A stretch of DNA of 64,000 bases, taken from Dentipellis sp. KUC8613 (lineage: Eukaryota; Basidiomycota; Agaricomycetes; Russulales; Hericiaceae). Location of the stretch: contig NSJX01000035.1 of the NCBI GenBank assembly GCA_002286715.1, positions 62,001-126,000 on the forward strand. Reading direction: 5' to 3'. Within the stretch, counting starts at the first letter, position 1; each line of letters begins with the position of its first letter. The translations under genes were made by a program, and so were the position numbers. Of this stretch, positions 1-12,172 are shown one piece after another. The notes under the pieces were generated by a model that worked only from the letters and a program-made list of their open reading frames with translations, was not told the DNA's origin and did no database searches.

Positions 1-402
1 CCTCCGGGTCCCATATTTCTCTGTAAGATCGCGAGTGATCCTGCCGGAAGGTGAGGTTGTAGGTGTGGAAGATAATGTGCCCGCAGACATCGTTGAGTCG
101 CCTGCATACGGGAGCGAGTCGGGCAGCAGTGTACTTTGGGTGAGGACGAGATTCGATGATTGCCAGTATAACATCGGTGGGAAGATCCAGTAGGCCGACC
201 ATTATGGTGACGACTAACGAGAGTCTGAGGGAATTTTACAGGCCTGATGACTATCCTATCCTTGAGCTCTTATATGGGCTGGCGAGGACAATAGATATGG
301 CTGAACAATGGTCGATCTCACGGTACTTTGTGGACAATGCGAGTCAGAAATGGGTGGTGTTGTAGAGTACAGCAGCCATATTGTGGCCGGATGTTGAATA
401 GC

Positions 403-850
403 AGGACCCCTGCATATCCCGACCCAGGTTCCATCCTGATGCGGACGGAAAGGGCCCTAATATTGGCGCTAGGTGGCATCCGGATGCGGACGAAAAGGGC
501 AAAATTTTGGCCGACGTTCCATCCAAACGTGCGGACGTCGCAGCCCTCGGCGAAGGAGGTTCCATCCAGTTTGCAGACGGATTGGGTCTGCGGTCGCCAA
601 ATTCTTGATATTTTTAGGGGATTTACAACCCGTGCACCGGGCCGGCCCACAGCCGAGGGCGCCCGGCATCGCCGACTATGCCCTGGAGGGTGTATGCGTT
701 CGGAGGATCCATCCAGATGTGCGGACGGATTGGTCAAAATCCGGACGTTCCATCCAAATTTCGGCCAATTTCGGCTGAAATCCGTGCGGACGGAAGGCCC
801 AAAATTTCCGATTTTTGGATGGAACCTCTATGCGCATATGCAGGGGTCCT
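403..850. mobile_element. Non-autonomous inverted-repeat element (MITE-like) with 8-bp target duplication
   Basis: The ends 403-436 and 817-850 are imperfect inverted repeats of 34 bases (about 28 matches; the outer 15 and inner 11 bases are perfect). The 8 bases TGAATAGC lie directly outside both ends (395-402 and 851-858), as expected of a target-site duplication. The inside has no credible gene but is full of degenerate copies of a TTCCATCC...TGCGGACGGA unit (near 430, 511, 561, 707, 750, 786). An 8-bp duplication fits hAT-type elements; the family assignment is inference and no transposase is present. Confidence 0.7.
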
Positions 851-858
851 TGAATAGC

Positions 859-1388
859 TCGCCCCCCGATCGGAACTTGCCGTATGTTTGAGACGAGCGC
901 TCGCCACCAGACTTGGACGTCCGTTTTTTGTAATGCGTGCTCATCACTGGTCACCTTCAAAATCTGCCACAATGTCTTCTGACACCTTTTTTGTCTTTCT
1001 AGATCAATTCTTCAGTGACCCGATCGCGATTCGATCCAAGGGAGTCTTAAATATATAGCAGGCCACATTGACGCGTGACGTGTCGTTTCAGAGGTTCCAG
1101 GTGAGTCCACCATGCTGTGTGTGGGTAGCTCAATGACTGGACATGTAGCCCGGAGACTTGAGCGTTACGATCGAGCGGCAAGCTTGTCTTGTACGACCAA
1201 AAAACCCCTTCAAGCCGCCGCGCATGCTCCTCGTGCCCAGCCTCACGCGCTCGTTTTATATACAACGAAGATGAATTTGGCATGTCCGGTCGACGGACTA
1301 AGCGCGTTATAATGTACAATGAAATAAGATCCAGGATGAATTGTAAGTACTGTTACACGTAAATTGTCTTTCCTCTATTTCCCTCCAA
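859..1388. other. Intergenic, nothing recognised
   Basis: No open frame here shows convincing coding character or splice structure. It separates the small inverted-repeat element from the 3' end of the next minus-strand gene. Confidence 0.5.
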
Positions 1389-3286
1389 CTAAAGTGAGTC
1401 ACGAGGTACAGATCCAGCTGAATGATCCCTCGCATCCAAAATATTGACCGCCCAGTGTTCGTTCTCCTCCTGCCGTATATCCGACTTCAGCAGCTCCAGG
1501 CCGACTTGCCAGACCCTCGCGACCGGCCACGGAAAGCCGCCGCCCGTGCGCGCCTCCAGCACGCGCTCGATCCGGGTGCGCAACGACGCACAGATGCCCA
1601 GCCAGAAGAACCCGCGCACCCGGTACTCCGTCATGGTCTCTCCGGGCCCGACACGCACGAGCTCCAGGAGCGTCTGGAACTCGTGGAAGTAGGCGGACCA
1701 GTCGCGCACTGTGTACCCGGTGATCTGCGCGTGCCAGTTGATATAGCGCACCACGTCGAGAACGGTGACGGGGGCGATTTTGGGCGAGGGCGCGCGCCGG
1801 GTATATGGATCGCTGTGCAAGGGCGGGGGAGGGTAGCAGTATCGGTGCGGGGGGCTGGTGTCGCGATCTTCATCCGAAGATGTGCTCGCAGAGCTGACCG
1901 TGCCGCGGCTGGGCGACGAGACCGGGCTTGCGGTCCGTGTCGAACATTGCTCCTCTGCAAATCCTTCAAGGATGGTACGCTTCAGCTTGATCCAGTCGCC
2001 ACGGATGAAGGCCGGCGCCGTCGTGATGCGCTTGATGAGGTCTGCGTCCGACAGCCCGTAGGCGAGGGCGTTGCAGATGTCACGGCTGGTCACGATGCCT
2101 CGGGCCGCACAGTGGCTTTCGAAGTGCTCGAGCTCTTGATGGATGGCAAACAGTGACGCATCGAGCGCCGCCGCTGGCCGATTCGGAGTGTAGGCGATGC
2201 CGGAAGGAGGCTCTTCGTCGACGAGCATTGCATCGTGGTCAAAGTCTAGATCGGCTGTTGGGGTATCTCCTTCGTTTGCTGATGTGGGTATTGGTTCCGT
2301 AGGTGCTATATGAGCAAGCAACTATCAGAACTGCCTTTCGTGTTTTATGTGTATGATTGTGCTCACCATTGTCTCTGTTAACAGACTCAAATGGACTGTT
2401 GAACGGGTCCGCATCGTGGCTACCTGGCCATGCCGAGTCCGTTCCAATGTTGCCCGGCGACGCATAACGACCTGCATCATGCGAAGGAGGGTGCGAGGGT
2501 GGACCCGTCGTGCTGGGCTCGACGCTGGCCGGGGGCAAAGAGCGCGGAACCTCGTCGCGGCTATGCCAGGCACTGACGCCGCCGCTCTCTCCAAGCTCTC
2601 CCTCCTGGGATTTGGTTCGCAATCCGGGACTCCCGACAACGGTGGCGGTTTCCTCTTCCAGTTGACGAGCAGTGGAGGACGGTGAGACGTCTATCTCCGT
2701 TGGACGTGGATGCTGTGCATCACCCGATGGTGCGTCTTGAGCGCCGGCGCCAGGCAGTGGCTGGCGCACGACGCCGGCACCTGAGCGCGTCGATTTGGTG
2801 GACGGTGTTTGACACCCAAGTCTATGCAGTCAGTGACATGTTCTACAAAGCCATAGCACACTGACACTCACCTTGATGCTGCTCTGGGCTCCTAAGGATC
2901 TCCACAATGGCAGAGACGATGTGTTCGAGCTCATCCGGAGGCAATCCCAACGGGTGTGGACCAGCGACGGCATTGGATCCATCACTGCCACTCGGTCTAA
3001 CGAAGACGATGGCAACGCCATGACCAGCTGGATAAGCGGTGTTGATCGCTCCTAGGTCGACGACACCATTGGTCGACGACACGTTGGCAGTACGTATGAC
3101 CGCGTCAGCCTCGCCTGTCCCATTATGGGAGGTCGTGCTTTGAACGATAGCATCCATTGGATGGTCATGGACAATGTCCAAATTGGTATGATCCCTGGTG
3201 GGCACCGAGCGATTCGCGCCGGTGCCCTGCATGCTCTCCCCGATGTGTATAGAGTCTGATTCTGTTTGTGAACTACGAGTTTCCAT
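1389..3286 (-). CDS. Hypothetical protein, low-complexity N-terminus, weak gag-like C-terminal region
   Basis: Three exons, 3286-2872, 2780-2367 and 2305-1389, join in phase to 581 codons plus stop. Introns are 91 and 61 bases; the nearer acceptors at 2822 and 2322 break the frame, so the downstream ones were chosen. A GTACGT...TAG intron may also lie in the 5' UTR just before the ATG (about 3290-3344). The first two exons are Ser/Pro/Asp-rich and look disordered. The C-terminal ~300 residues contain a folded-looking stretch (YFHEFQTLLELVRVGPGET) that vaguely recalls retrotransposon gag capsid regions, but no protease, reverse transcriptase or terminal repeat is nearby, so this stays a hypothetical gene. 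I do not recognise the family. Confidence 0.6.
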
Positions 3287-3344
3287 CTACAAAGACAAGG
3301 CGGGTCAACATCAGAGGCGACAGTGCATGCAGGGAAAGACGTAC

Positions 3345-4320
3345 CAGCGCAGTTTCGTTCGTTGATATTTGCCTCCGTCCGCTTAATTTATACCTCGCAT
3401 CAAAATGTGGCGTGGAAATATGCTTCTATTAATAGCACATTTTGCCTCCGTCTCGACCGCTTTTGTACTGCTTTGGTGCGTCTACACAAGATCTCATCTG
3501 TGGCTCTCCGACCGGTAAACTATCTTAAACCCAAGTCCACAAGGTCCATCATCTGCCGACCACAACAGAGGGCAAAACCTGCTCATTTCGGGCTTATTCA
3601 GGTTCAACGTGGTGCATCGCCTCCGGACCAATGTGGGTATAATTGAACTTTGTTTTGGCAGTTATCAGAAATTGGGCGCTTCGAATAAGTGCTGCATGTC
3701 CCTTGCAATCAAATATATTGTTTTGGCCCCATAGTTACCGCCCGTTATGTTGTATCGCACAATATATGGTTTTTGCTATTTTGATATGTTCAACTTCAAT
3801 TCTGCAAAATTGCCTATATATGGGTTTACAGTTAGTGGCAGAATCTGTTCAATCTGTTCACACCGGACTGGGTCAAATTTGCGGAGAATCACTGCAGTAT
3901 AACATTGTCATTATCTTTGCAAAGCATTGTAATCCCATCCACAAAGTCCCTTCTCGGGGCAGTAGGATCTGGTCGTAAGTTCGTTAAGTTCATAAATCCA
4001 GGAGTTGATTCATCTCCATTTCAAGTTCTCTACACCCGATTCCCTCGTCGCACCCAGCCATCCAGCTCACGCCCCGCCCACTGCCTTATTCCCAACCCTA
4101 GCGCGCATCGGACACGACCAAATCCGTACCACCCCGTAGCCTCGTGGCATGCGCCTCCCAGATGGGTTTGTAAGTTCTCCCACTGGACATCTCCTGCGAA
4201 CGGGAATTTCCATCGCACCTGCACCATCACCCCGAACACCCCAACTTCCTAGCTCCCATGCCCGCCTCACCCTGCCCATTGATGCGCCCGTTCCATACAT
4301 ACCCGCCCCCCAGCGCCTCC
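3345..4320. other. AT-richer intergenic stretch
   Basis: Nearly 1 kb without a supportable gene. Two plus-strand open frames of about 110 codons (from 3323 and 3643) have no recognisable content or splice context. Probable shared upstream and downstream region of the two flanking minus-strand genes. Confidence 0.4.
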
Positions 4321-4329
4321 ACACCCGCT

Positions 4330-6016
4330 TCACCGCCTACGGGAACGCCTTGGAACCGGGCTCGCGCATGCGGACGACCAGCACACGCTCCGAGTCGACA
4401 CGCCGGGCCAGGACAGACCTCGCCGGGCGCGACCGCACGTACTCGAAGTCGCGTCGCTGAGGTACATGGTCCCGGTGCGTTCGTCGGGAGAGCCGTGCAG
4501 GGTGCGTGCCCGTCGCCGCAGACGAGGCTCGGTGCGGCGGCGGTGTGCATGAAGAGCGCGTCGTCGGTGAGGAGCTGATGGTGTAGGCTGATGTGAGAGC
4601 GAGCGCCTCGACTTTCTAGGATTTGCGCTTGGGCTCGGCGGAAGGGACCCGGGCGCTGCAGACGCGGGCAGATTGGGGTTGGCGGGGTGTGTGTTCAGGT
4701 TGGCGGGGGGTGGGGCCTCGTCCTCGGCGGTAAGCATGTCGTCCAAGTCACGAGTAAGTGCCGGGCTGTCCTGCGGGTGTACATCCTGTGCTGGAAGTAT
4801 ACTTCATCTTCTCGTCCAGATGTTCCTGTAGCTGTAGCTAGTTGGATTAATAAACAAGGTGAGTTTCGATATTGTACGAATGCAAATAGATCGACCCACC
4901 ATTAGTACTTACGCTGCGAGTAATTCAGAGAGCCCGGACTGAACATGCAAATGCTACAGTAACCATTCGAGGCGACAGTGGAGGCGATAGAGTCTCTCTC
5001 GACGAGTTCAATGGCGAACGGATCCTTTTCGTCCTCTTCATCATTGCCGTCCGCGTATTGTATTTCATACACGGGCGCATATGCACACGAAAGTACTAGT
5101 CACTTACAGACACACTGTGATCTAGCAGGCTCAGGCCCAATATACTGTATACTGCATACGCACCAATTAACCACAGCGACGCGACAGCTCGACGAGCACA
5201 CATTCGGCGGCGTGGCAGTGAGCATATATTCTAGTATACGTACTTACCAAGGAGTCCAACCAGCGCCCAGTCTAAGTACTGAGCAACTTTTGATACTGTG
5301 GTATAGGGAGCGACTGAATGTGGTATAAGGAGGCACTCCAGCAAGTCGAACTGTCGCAGTGGAAGTGGAAGTGGAATACGAGAGTACATAAAGTGAGGGG
5401 CCCGAACGCGATTGGACAAGGAAGCAGGCCTTCCATAATTGGTACTTCATATGTCAGCGCGCGGATCCGATTGGACGGCTCGAGAGCAGGGCATAATATA
5501 CCTATTGACAAAGTATTGAGCTCGAGGACGTACTTGGCCGTAGTGAGTACGCGTGCGCGCGGCAGAAGAACATCAAACATGTAGGACGAGTTCTCCGCTG
5601 TAATGCATCGCTCCTGGTTGGGTGTTGGATCCGAAGTCGTAACTTACGGGGACTTGGAACGTTGACTGAAGCCGGGCAGACGCGTCGTCGCGGCGAACGG
5701 CGAGCGCATGTACACATCGGCGCCATTCGCCCGACTGCCAGTGTATCAATGTGTCAGTCTGCGACACGCCGGATCTCCAAGTCCAACTGCAACTCCCGAC
5801 GCCGTCGGGGTTCTCGTTAACAACCACCAACGCAACGCACCAACGCCCAAGCAACGCGGCATCGACCGACCGAGGGACATTATGAAGTAAATGTATATTC
5901 ATGCCGCCCACCACACGGTGAACTAAACTACCAAGACGACTACGTATGCCAACGAACACGGATACGCGAGCGGGGTAAAAAGGAACGAGCACGGGAACCG
6001 CGTCTAGTCCGTCCAT
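4330..6016 (-). CDS. Hypothetical multi-exon protein, possible single membrane segment
   Basis: Proposed exons 6016-5648, 5613-5446, 5350-5248, 5095-4913 and 4790-4330 keep one frame throughout (427 codons plus stop). Donors are GTAAGT at three of four introns; the first intron would be only 34 bases, which is short. The N-terminal third is ordinary mixed sequence (e.g. NENPDGVGSCSWTWRSGV); the middle has a hydrophobic run (DWALVGLLVLSCAYAPVY) followed by an acidic stretch (DGNDEEDEKD). The last exon is Pro/Arg-rich and other frames look more protein-like in parts of 4330-4560, so the 3' end may be spliced differently or frameshifted. The start is only 88 bases from the stop of the phosphate carrier; ATG 5902 is an alternative. 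No family recognised. Confidence 0.4.
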
Positions 6017-6103
6017 CCGACATCCTGCCGCCGCGCGCACGGGTCAGCACCAGAGGAGAAAAAGCGAGAGAACGACGCACTATATAAACATTTTACCAAC
6101 CGC

Positions 6104-7234
6104 CTACTTGCCGCCGGTGGTGCCCATGCCCATGGAGGACTTGAAGGTGTCGTAGATCCACCACTGGAAGCCGGTGAGCGTGCCGATCATGAGCACGCGC
6201 GTGCCGAGGCCCTTGGTGGCGAGGTTGACGATGCCGACCTCGCTCGCGATCGCGCCGAGCGACTTGCCGCGGTTGGAGGGTTTGCCGAGCTGCGAGACGA
6301 GCGAGTCCGCCGGGTGCGAGACGATCGCGCAGACGACGCCGGCGAGGTAGCCCGACGCGAAGGTGACGCCGAGCTGCGTACCCTTGCCGTACGTGTCCTT
6401 GGGCTGCGTGAACACGTGCGTGTAGAACAGCGACACGATCTTCTCGAAGAAGAAGAACTTGGCCATGGTGTAGGGGATCTGTGTGCGCGCGCGCGTCACG
6501 TCAGTGTCATAGAATTGTAATCTGAAAGAAAGAAAAGGCAAAACGCACCTGGCGCGACCACAAGGGGACGAGCGAGCCGAAGGGGTAGCGCGTCTCGACC
6601 TTGGTCTTGCTCATCTCGCTGAGCGCAGCGCCGAAGGCGGTGGGGAAGGTGCCCGCGGGGGACGTCTGGATCTTGACCTTGGTCATCTCGAGGGGGCAGA
6701 GGGCGATGTCGGCGAAGACCTCGGCGGAGGCGGAGCCGGCGAGCCAGATGGCGGGCTTGTACTTCTCCGCGGCCTCCTCACCAGCGAGGTTGCTGTAGGT
6801 GTCCTTGAAGACCTCGTAGAGACCGTACTTGAACATGCCCTGGAGAGAGTAGCCGACAAAGGTCGGGCCGAAGCCCTTCCAGATACCGGCCTGCCCCTCC
6901 TCACGGATGATGGTGGAGAGGCCGGAACCAAGGCCCTTGTACTTGGCGGGGTTGACCTGCGCGGACGTCAGGGGGGAGGAAAAAGGTAGATACTGCGATA
7001 CGACAAACCTGCATGTTACATTTTGTGACGTCGAGCGGGGTAATGCCGGCGTGGGTGAAACCACACGCAAGGGCACCGCCGAGCATACACTTAGCGTAGT
7101 AGCTAGCATCGTGGGGCACGGGTCCGAGGTAGCTAGCGAAGAAGGAGAGAGAAGAGGTCAGAGCGAGCGCCTCCCGCGCACTCGAACAGAACGTACCGGG
7201 CGTCCCATTTTCCAGAGGGTGCGAGGTGCGCCAT
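6104..7234 (-). CDS. MIR1: Mitochondrial phosphate carrier (SLC25A3/Mir1 type)
   Basis: Four exons, 7234-7197, 7132-7009, 6956-6549 and 6478-6104, give 314 residues with all phases closed and introns of 52-70 bases. This is a member of the mitochondrial carrier family that imports inorganic phosphate with protons across the inner membrane for ATP synthesis. Three repeats are visible: the first carrier signature [10 protein letters not shown] with preceding [14 protein letters not shown], the second [12 protein letters not shown], and the third [10 protein letters not shown], plus FFFFEKIV and a C-terminal WWIYDTFK typical of the phosphate subfamily. The N-terminus ([20 protein letters not shown]) is short, without a long cleaved presequence. 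Length matches fungal Mir1 proteins. Assignment is secure; a second phosphate carrier paralogue is the only real alternative. Confidence 0.95.
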
Positions 7235-7239
7235 TGGAG

Positions 7240-7817
7240 TCGTAATTAGCAGAGATAAGGAAGATCTAGACGGGTTCTAAGGGCTACACTGGATGGCCTG
7301 TCCAGGAGCGAAGGGAGAGAGAGAGGAGGAGGGGAAGGAGGTGGTGGTGGAGGTGGATGATGCCAGCGGACGGACGACGGCCTTCAAAAAGCACGGACGG
7401 CTGTGTTTTCCCCCGGTTCGCACCGACGCACGCGCCCCCCGGACCACCGTCCCGCGCCCGGCCACAAGTGGGTCCCTCGGCTGCCCGCCCTCGCCTGTCC
7501 CAGCACACCCTCAGCATCACCCACAGAGCGATAAGTAAGTAACACACGTCGTCTGCATGATTTTCATTCGTCGGCGACGGTATCTCCAGGCGGACGTCTC
7601 GGCGCAGCGGCTGGGCACAGGACGCGGTCCGCGGGCAGCTGCCGAGGCACGTGCTACCCGGGTCCTGACCGCGTCGGCGCCTCAGCCGAAATGACAAGCA
7701 CAAGCACAAGCTTTGGCAGCACCCGTCTAGTCATCCAAGTAAAGTATTATATCCTCCTCCTCCCTCCACCATGGACCCAATACCAGTGCGTGCATTTCCC
7801 CGCAGAAACTAACCCCC
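7240..7817. other. Divergent promoter region between MIR1 and RIB3
   Basis: The two genes point away from each other across about 580 bases. It contains GC-rich and GA-rich tracts (7310-7350) but no recognised motif or gene. An ATG at 7771 runs into a stop after 13 codons, so it could be a short upstream open frame of RIB3. Confidence 0.5.
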
Positions 7818-8760
7818 ATGATCCCAAGTCCCAAATTGCAGTCGCCCGACGCCGCCGCGTCGTCGTCGTCCTCGACGTCCCCGCCCGACCTCGACCCGCC
7901 CAAGTTCGCGGCCCGCGGGCTCCCGCGCGCGCGCAGCGCGCCCCCGCGCACGGCGTTCGCCTTCGACGCCCTCCCCGACGCGATCGCCGCGTTCGCGCGC
8001 GGTGAGTTCCTCGTCGTCATGGACGACGAGGCGCGCGAGAACGAGGGCGACCTCATCGTCGCCGCCGAGGGCTGCACCACGCAGCAGATGGCCTGGATGA
8101 TCAAGCACACCAGGTGCGTCTTCCCATCCTCTCTTTCACTCCCTCCGCGTCTGTCTGAGCGCACTGCGTGCTGACCCGCGCACAGCGGATACATCTGCAT
8201 CTCGCTCCCGGGCGAGCGCCTGGAGGAACTCGACATCCCGATGATGGTCCCGCAGAACGAGGAGCGCAACCGCACCGCGTACACCGTCACGGTCGACTAC
8301 AAGCACGGTGCGCCCCGCTCGCGCCGTCTCTCTTACGTGCGTGCCCGCTGACCGACCCCGCGCCCCAGGCACGACGACCGGCATCTCCGCACACGACCGC
8401 GCGCTCACTGCGCGCGCGCTCGCCTCGCCGCTCACCACGCCGCCCGACTTCACGCGCCCGGGGCACATGGTGCCGCTGCGCGCGCGCGCGGGCGGCGTGC
8501 GCTCGCGCCGCGGGCACACCGAGGCCGCCGTCGACCTGTGCCGCGCCGCGGGGCTGCGGCCCGCCGGCCTGCTGTGCGAGATCGTGAACGACGACGAGGA
8601 GGGCAGTATGGCGAGGCGCGACGAGTGTCGCGCGTTTGCGGACCGCTGGGGGATTAGGATGATCAGTGTGGGTATGCTGGAGGAGTGGCGCGTGAAGGTG
8701 GAGGGTAAGGGAGAGGGTGGGGTGGGCGAGGCGGGGGTGTTTAAGGCCGAGGCGGCGTAG
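7818..8760 (+). CDS. RIB3: 3,4-dihydroxy-2-butanone 4-phosphate synthase
   Basis: Exons 7818-8113, 8186-8307 and 8369-8760 join to 269 residues. The enzyme converts ribulose 5-phosphate to formate and the four-carbon unit used by lumazine synthase in riboflavin synthesis. Diagnostic motifs are present: [16 protein letters not shown] at residues 69-84 (metal and substrate ligands), [27 protein letters not shown], and the C-terminal PGHMVPLRA / [11 protein letters not shown] / [15 protein letters not shown] series. There is no GTP cyclohydrolase II domain, so this is the single-function fungal form. It has a roughly 45-residue Ser/Pro-rich N-terminal extension and a low-complexity Gly/Glu tail. 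All phases close with introns of 72 and 61 bases. Confidence 0.95.
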
Positions 8761-9025
8761 GTGTCGGAATGCCCATGGACGCAAGACGGAAGACGCGAGA
8801 CGGAAGACGGAAGACAAAAGATAGAAGGAAGCCGGGATCGGGGTTACTGTAGCATCTACCGGGATTACACTACTAGCTCAAGGTTGTACTGCACTTTACC
8901 GCATGCTCTGAATTCGCATTAGTCGCACCCACTCACCCATCCACATCTCACTCCAAAGCATCGATCGGGTATCAGGGACCTCGCATTAGATATCACCGTT
9001 CTACAAATAAAATACACGCTGCGTC

Positions 9026-12000
9026 TCACAGAGGCGGCAAGGGCCGCCGACACTGCGGACATATGTTCTTGATCTCGAGCCACTGCACGATGATCAGCAA
9101 GCTCCCAAGAACCCTCGAATAACACAAAAAAAAATAGAAAAAATGACACTCACGCGCTCCAGACACTCCGTATGCTACACCAAACCATCAGCATGCCTCC
9201 CACCCCAAACACAATCTGAAAAAAGGACGCACGAAAAGATGCCCGCACGGCGCCAGACTGTACTCCCTGCGCCCCCGCCTTGCCAACAAGCCCTCCCTCT
9301 CCTCATGCGCGTCTCCACCCATCCCCTTGCCCATCCCCTTGCCCTCATCCGCCCCGGGGTGATCCGCAGCCGGCGGCCGAATCGCGTCCATGCAGATGGA
9401 GCAGTCGCCGAGCGATGCGGGCGGCGCGGCTTCTGGGTCGCCTGCGGTGGGGCCGGGCAGCGGCAGTGGCGGGTGGTAGTTGTACGGCGTCGTGGGGGAG
9501 TACTGCGGCGTGCATATTGCATGTGAGTTTTCATTTTTACGAAGAGGAGGGAGCGGGGGAGGTAGACGTACGCGCGAGGGCAGGAAGAAGCCCGTGCCGA
9601 GGCGCGCTTGGAGCGCGAGGATCCCGAGCTGGAGGAAGATGACGAGCGCGAGGGGCAGCATCCATCCTGTGTCGCCGGTGCGCCGATGCACGTCAGTATC
9701 CCTCCGGCTGTTGCTGTTGGAGGTGAGAGAGAGAGGGGAAAGACGCACCGCGCGGCTCGATCTCGAGCACGTTCTTCGGGCACGAGAGGAAATCTGGCAC
9801 GCCGCGCCGCGTCAGCAGAGCGCAGAGATCAAGACAAGGACGGGGATGAAGATAAGGGCGAGAGACGCACACATGGCCACCGCGAGCCGCCCCGCGCTCG
9901 TCCCGACGACGTACTCCGCGCTCAGCCCGCACGCGCGGCCGCGGCGCGCGGCGCGCACGATCTGCGGCGCCCAGAAGGAGGCGTAGAGCGCGGCGAAGAG
10001 CGCGAAGGAGAGAGAGGGCGCGACGACGAGGCGCACGAGGAGGAAGACCGAGAGCACGAAGAGGATCCCTGGGGGGCGTACGTAACGGTATACGAGGTCA
10101 GGTCAGCGTCGGGAACGGAATGTATGGGTGAGAGGGACGTACAGGTGCGCGAGGAGGTATCGTTGCTGAAGAACGCGCGGAAGGCGTCGATGATGGAAGG
10201 GGACGCGGGCGCGGGTGTTGTAGGCGTAGGCGTAGGTGCAGGCGTAGGCGCCGCCGCGGGTGCTGGATTTGGCCCTGCCTCGCCGGCTTCAGTATCTGGC
10301 GCGTCGGGAGTGGGCGCTGGTGAGGGTGCCGCGGGAGCCGCGGGAGGCGCAGGCTGCGGTGGTGGGGGTGCCGGTGCAGGCGGGCGGGGTGCGGACGCGG
10401 CGTCTTCAGGCGCTTGCACCTGCGTAATCAGAAGGGCGAATTGCTATTGGGTCGCATAGCGTCAGTGGAGGGGATTCCACTAAGTAGAAAATAGGAGTGA
10501 ACGCACGACTTCATACGCGAATAGCGTGCAGGCGAGAAAGGCGGGTGCAACGAGAGAAAGCGACGGGCGGCCGTCGGCTAAGATGGCGAATGTGATGTGC
10601 TGCAACCTGCTGTTAGTCCCACAAACGAAAGACAGGGAAATGTACGCACACCGGCGAATGCAATCGAGTCTGCTACGGCTTGCGTGAGGAACGACCAGCG
10701 CGAGATGCGACCCAGCGCCGCAGGCGTGCGGCTGCGCGCCATCTGGCGCGACAAAAGAAGCAGCAGCATCAAGTACACCGCGCCCGCGAACCCGGCGTCT
10801 GTAATCAGCAAATCCAACCTTGTCAGCTTCAGCACGCCCAGCCCCAAGACACCATACGCACAGGTCGTGATCTTGCGGAAAAACTTGCGCGAGCGCAGGC
10901 CCTCCGTGTCGCCGATCTCGACCACGAGCCCGCACTCCGTGCTCACCAGCGCGCCGCGCAGCTCCATGCGCGGCCACGGCACCGTGCTGACGCCCGTCGG
11001 GCGCTGCAGCTCCTGCTCGAGCTCGCGCATGTCCTCTGCGGGGATGTTTGTCGGGTGCAGCTGTGCGTAGACGGCGAAGCGGCAGCGCGTGCGCGGGGGC
11101 GTTTCGTCGAGGATGGAGGATTCTACGGACCCGTCGAAGGTGCCGGATTTCAAGAGGGCTCGGAGCTTCTTCAGGCGCTCTTGCAGCTCGGGGATGAGGC
11201 GGTATGCGGTGTCGTTCGATACTGAGGGTGGGACGAGTGAGGGGAGTAGACGGAGGTCGAGAGTCCTGTGTCAGGTAGGAGCATATTAGGTTGAGTTGGG
11301 TTGGGTCCATAAACGGAACTGACCCTGACGGCGTAGCAAAGCCATAGAGAGAGCCGTTTTTGGGGAAGTGTATTCCTTCAAAGTCAAAGCGAAGCTCCTC
11401 GGCGTCATTGGCATCTGTGAGTTCTATTTTCCCCTACAAGTGGCAGTCAGGACGGGGCATAAGCTTTGGGATGCAGAACATACATGCATCATGGCAAGCT
11501 CAATATTCTCAGGGTCAATTGTCGTCCCGTTCTTTTTCTCCTCTTCGCTCAGCTCGATGGGTCGTTCAGAGAGGCTCATGGAGACCTTCTCGGACGCGGT
11601 CCAGTTCCAACTTCCGAGCTGTTCAGTAACCTCAGTCATGTTCGCATCACGCATAAGTTGCTTCGCGTAAGGACTCCAAGGAGCTTGTACATCGCTCGCA
11701 CTTGAGAGATTGTGTATGTGCGAGTGTCCACGGACGAACCCCGTGATATTCGGGAAGTAGGAGGATGTTGCGGGGTCCAGAATTAATCCTGCGGGTACGA
11801 AGCTGTTCACGAGATATACATCCGCAGGTAGTCTCGTAGGCTGTCATCCAAGTAAGTATACCCTGTAGACAACATTAGCATACCACGCACCATGGTAAAG
11901 TTCAGCCCCTCCCGCTCCGTCACATTCCCGCCCAGCCATGCCGTGTAGTTCCCAAGCTGCCATTCCAACGACTGAATCGCATCCTCATACTGGCTCTTCG

Positions 12001-12172
12001 TCGCGATATCGTCCCCATTGTTATTGTTCGTCATCATAAACAAGATGAAGGTGAGAAAGAGGAACGATGGGATAGAGCTGCGCGGCCGCTCTGGCATCCG
12101 CGTCGGTGCGCCCGCCGTGCCCTCCTCGGCATCGCGCGCTGCGTTCGCAGCGGGATCCGCTGGAGTGCTCAT
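9026..12172 (-). CDS. DSC1: Membrane RING E3 ubiquitin ligase, Dsc1/Tul1 (DSC complex)
   Basis: Twelve exons (12172-11891, 11840-11484, 11433-11324, 11265-10650, 10599-10507, 10419-10143, 10068-9871, 9793-9749, 9666-9572, 9502-9233, 9174-9154, 9082-9026) give 806 residues with every phase closed. N-terminal membrane segment (IPSFLFLTFILFMM), a lumenal region with Asn-X-Thr sites and the family block HFPKNGSLYGFATPSG, then a multi-span region (e.g. LSFALFAALYASFWAPQIV, YFLSCPKNVLEIEPR) and a C-terminal RING split over three exons: DCSICMDAI, APCGHLF, HTECLER, NICPQCRRPLPPL. Known members act in the Golgi/endosome DSC complex for membrane-protein quality control and, in fission yeast, SREBP cleavage. 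A Pro/Ala-rich linker (exon 6) is longer than in yeast. Function in this fungus is inferred from family. Confidence 0.93.

Noticed and set aside
1389..2321. Retrotransposon gag gene
   Set aside because: Only a faint gag-like stretch; no pol, protease or long terminal repeats nearby, and the gene has three in-phase exons.
9608..10459. 283-codon plus-strand open frame
   Set aside because: Opposite strand of DSC1 exons 6-9, including their introns; composition is low-complexity Gly/Ala/Arg.
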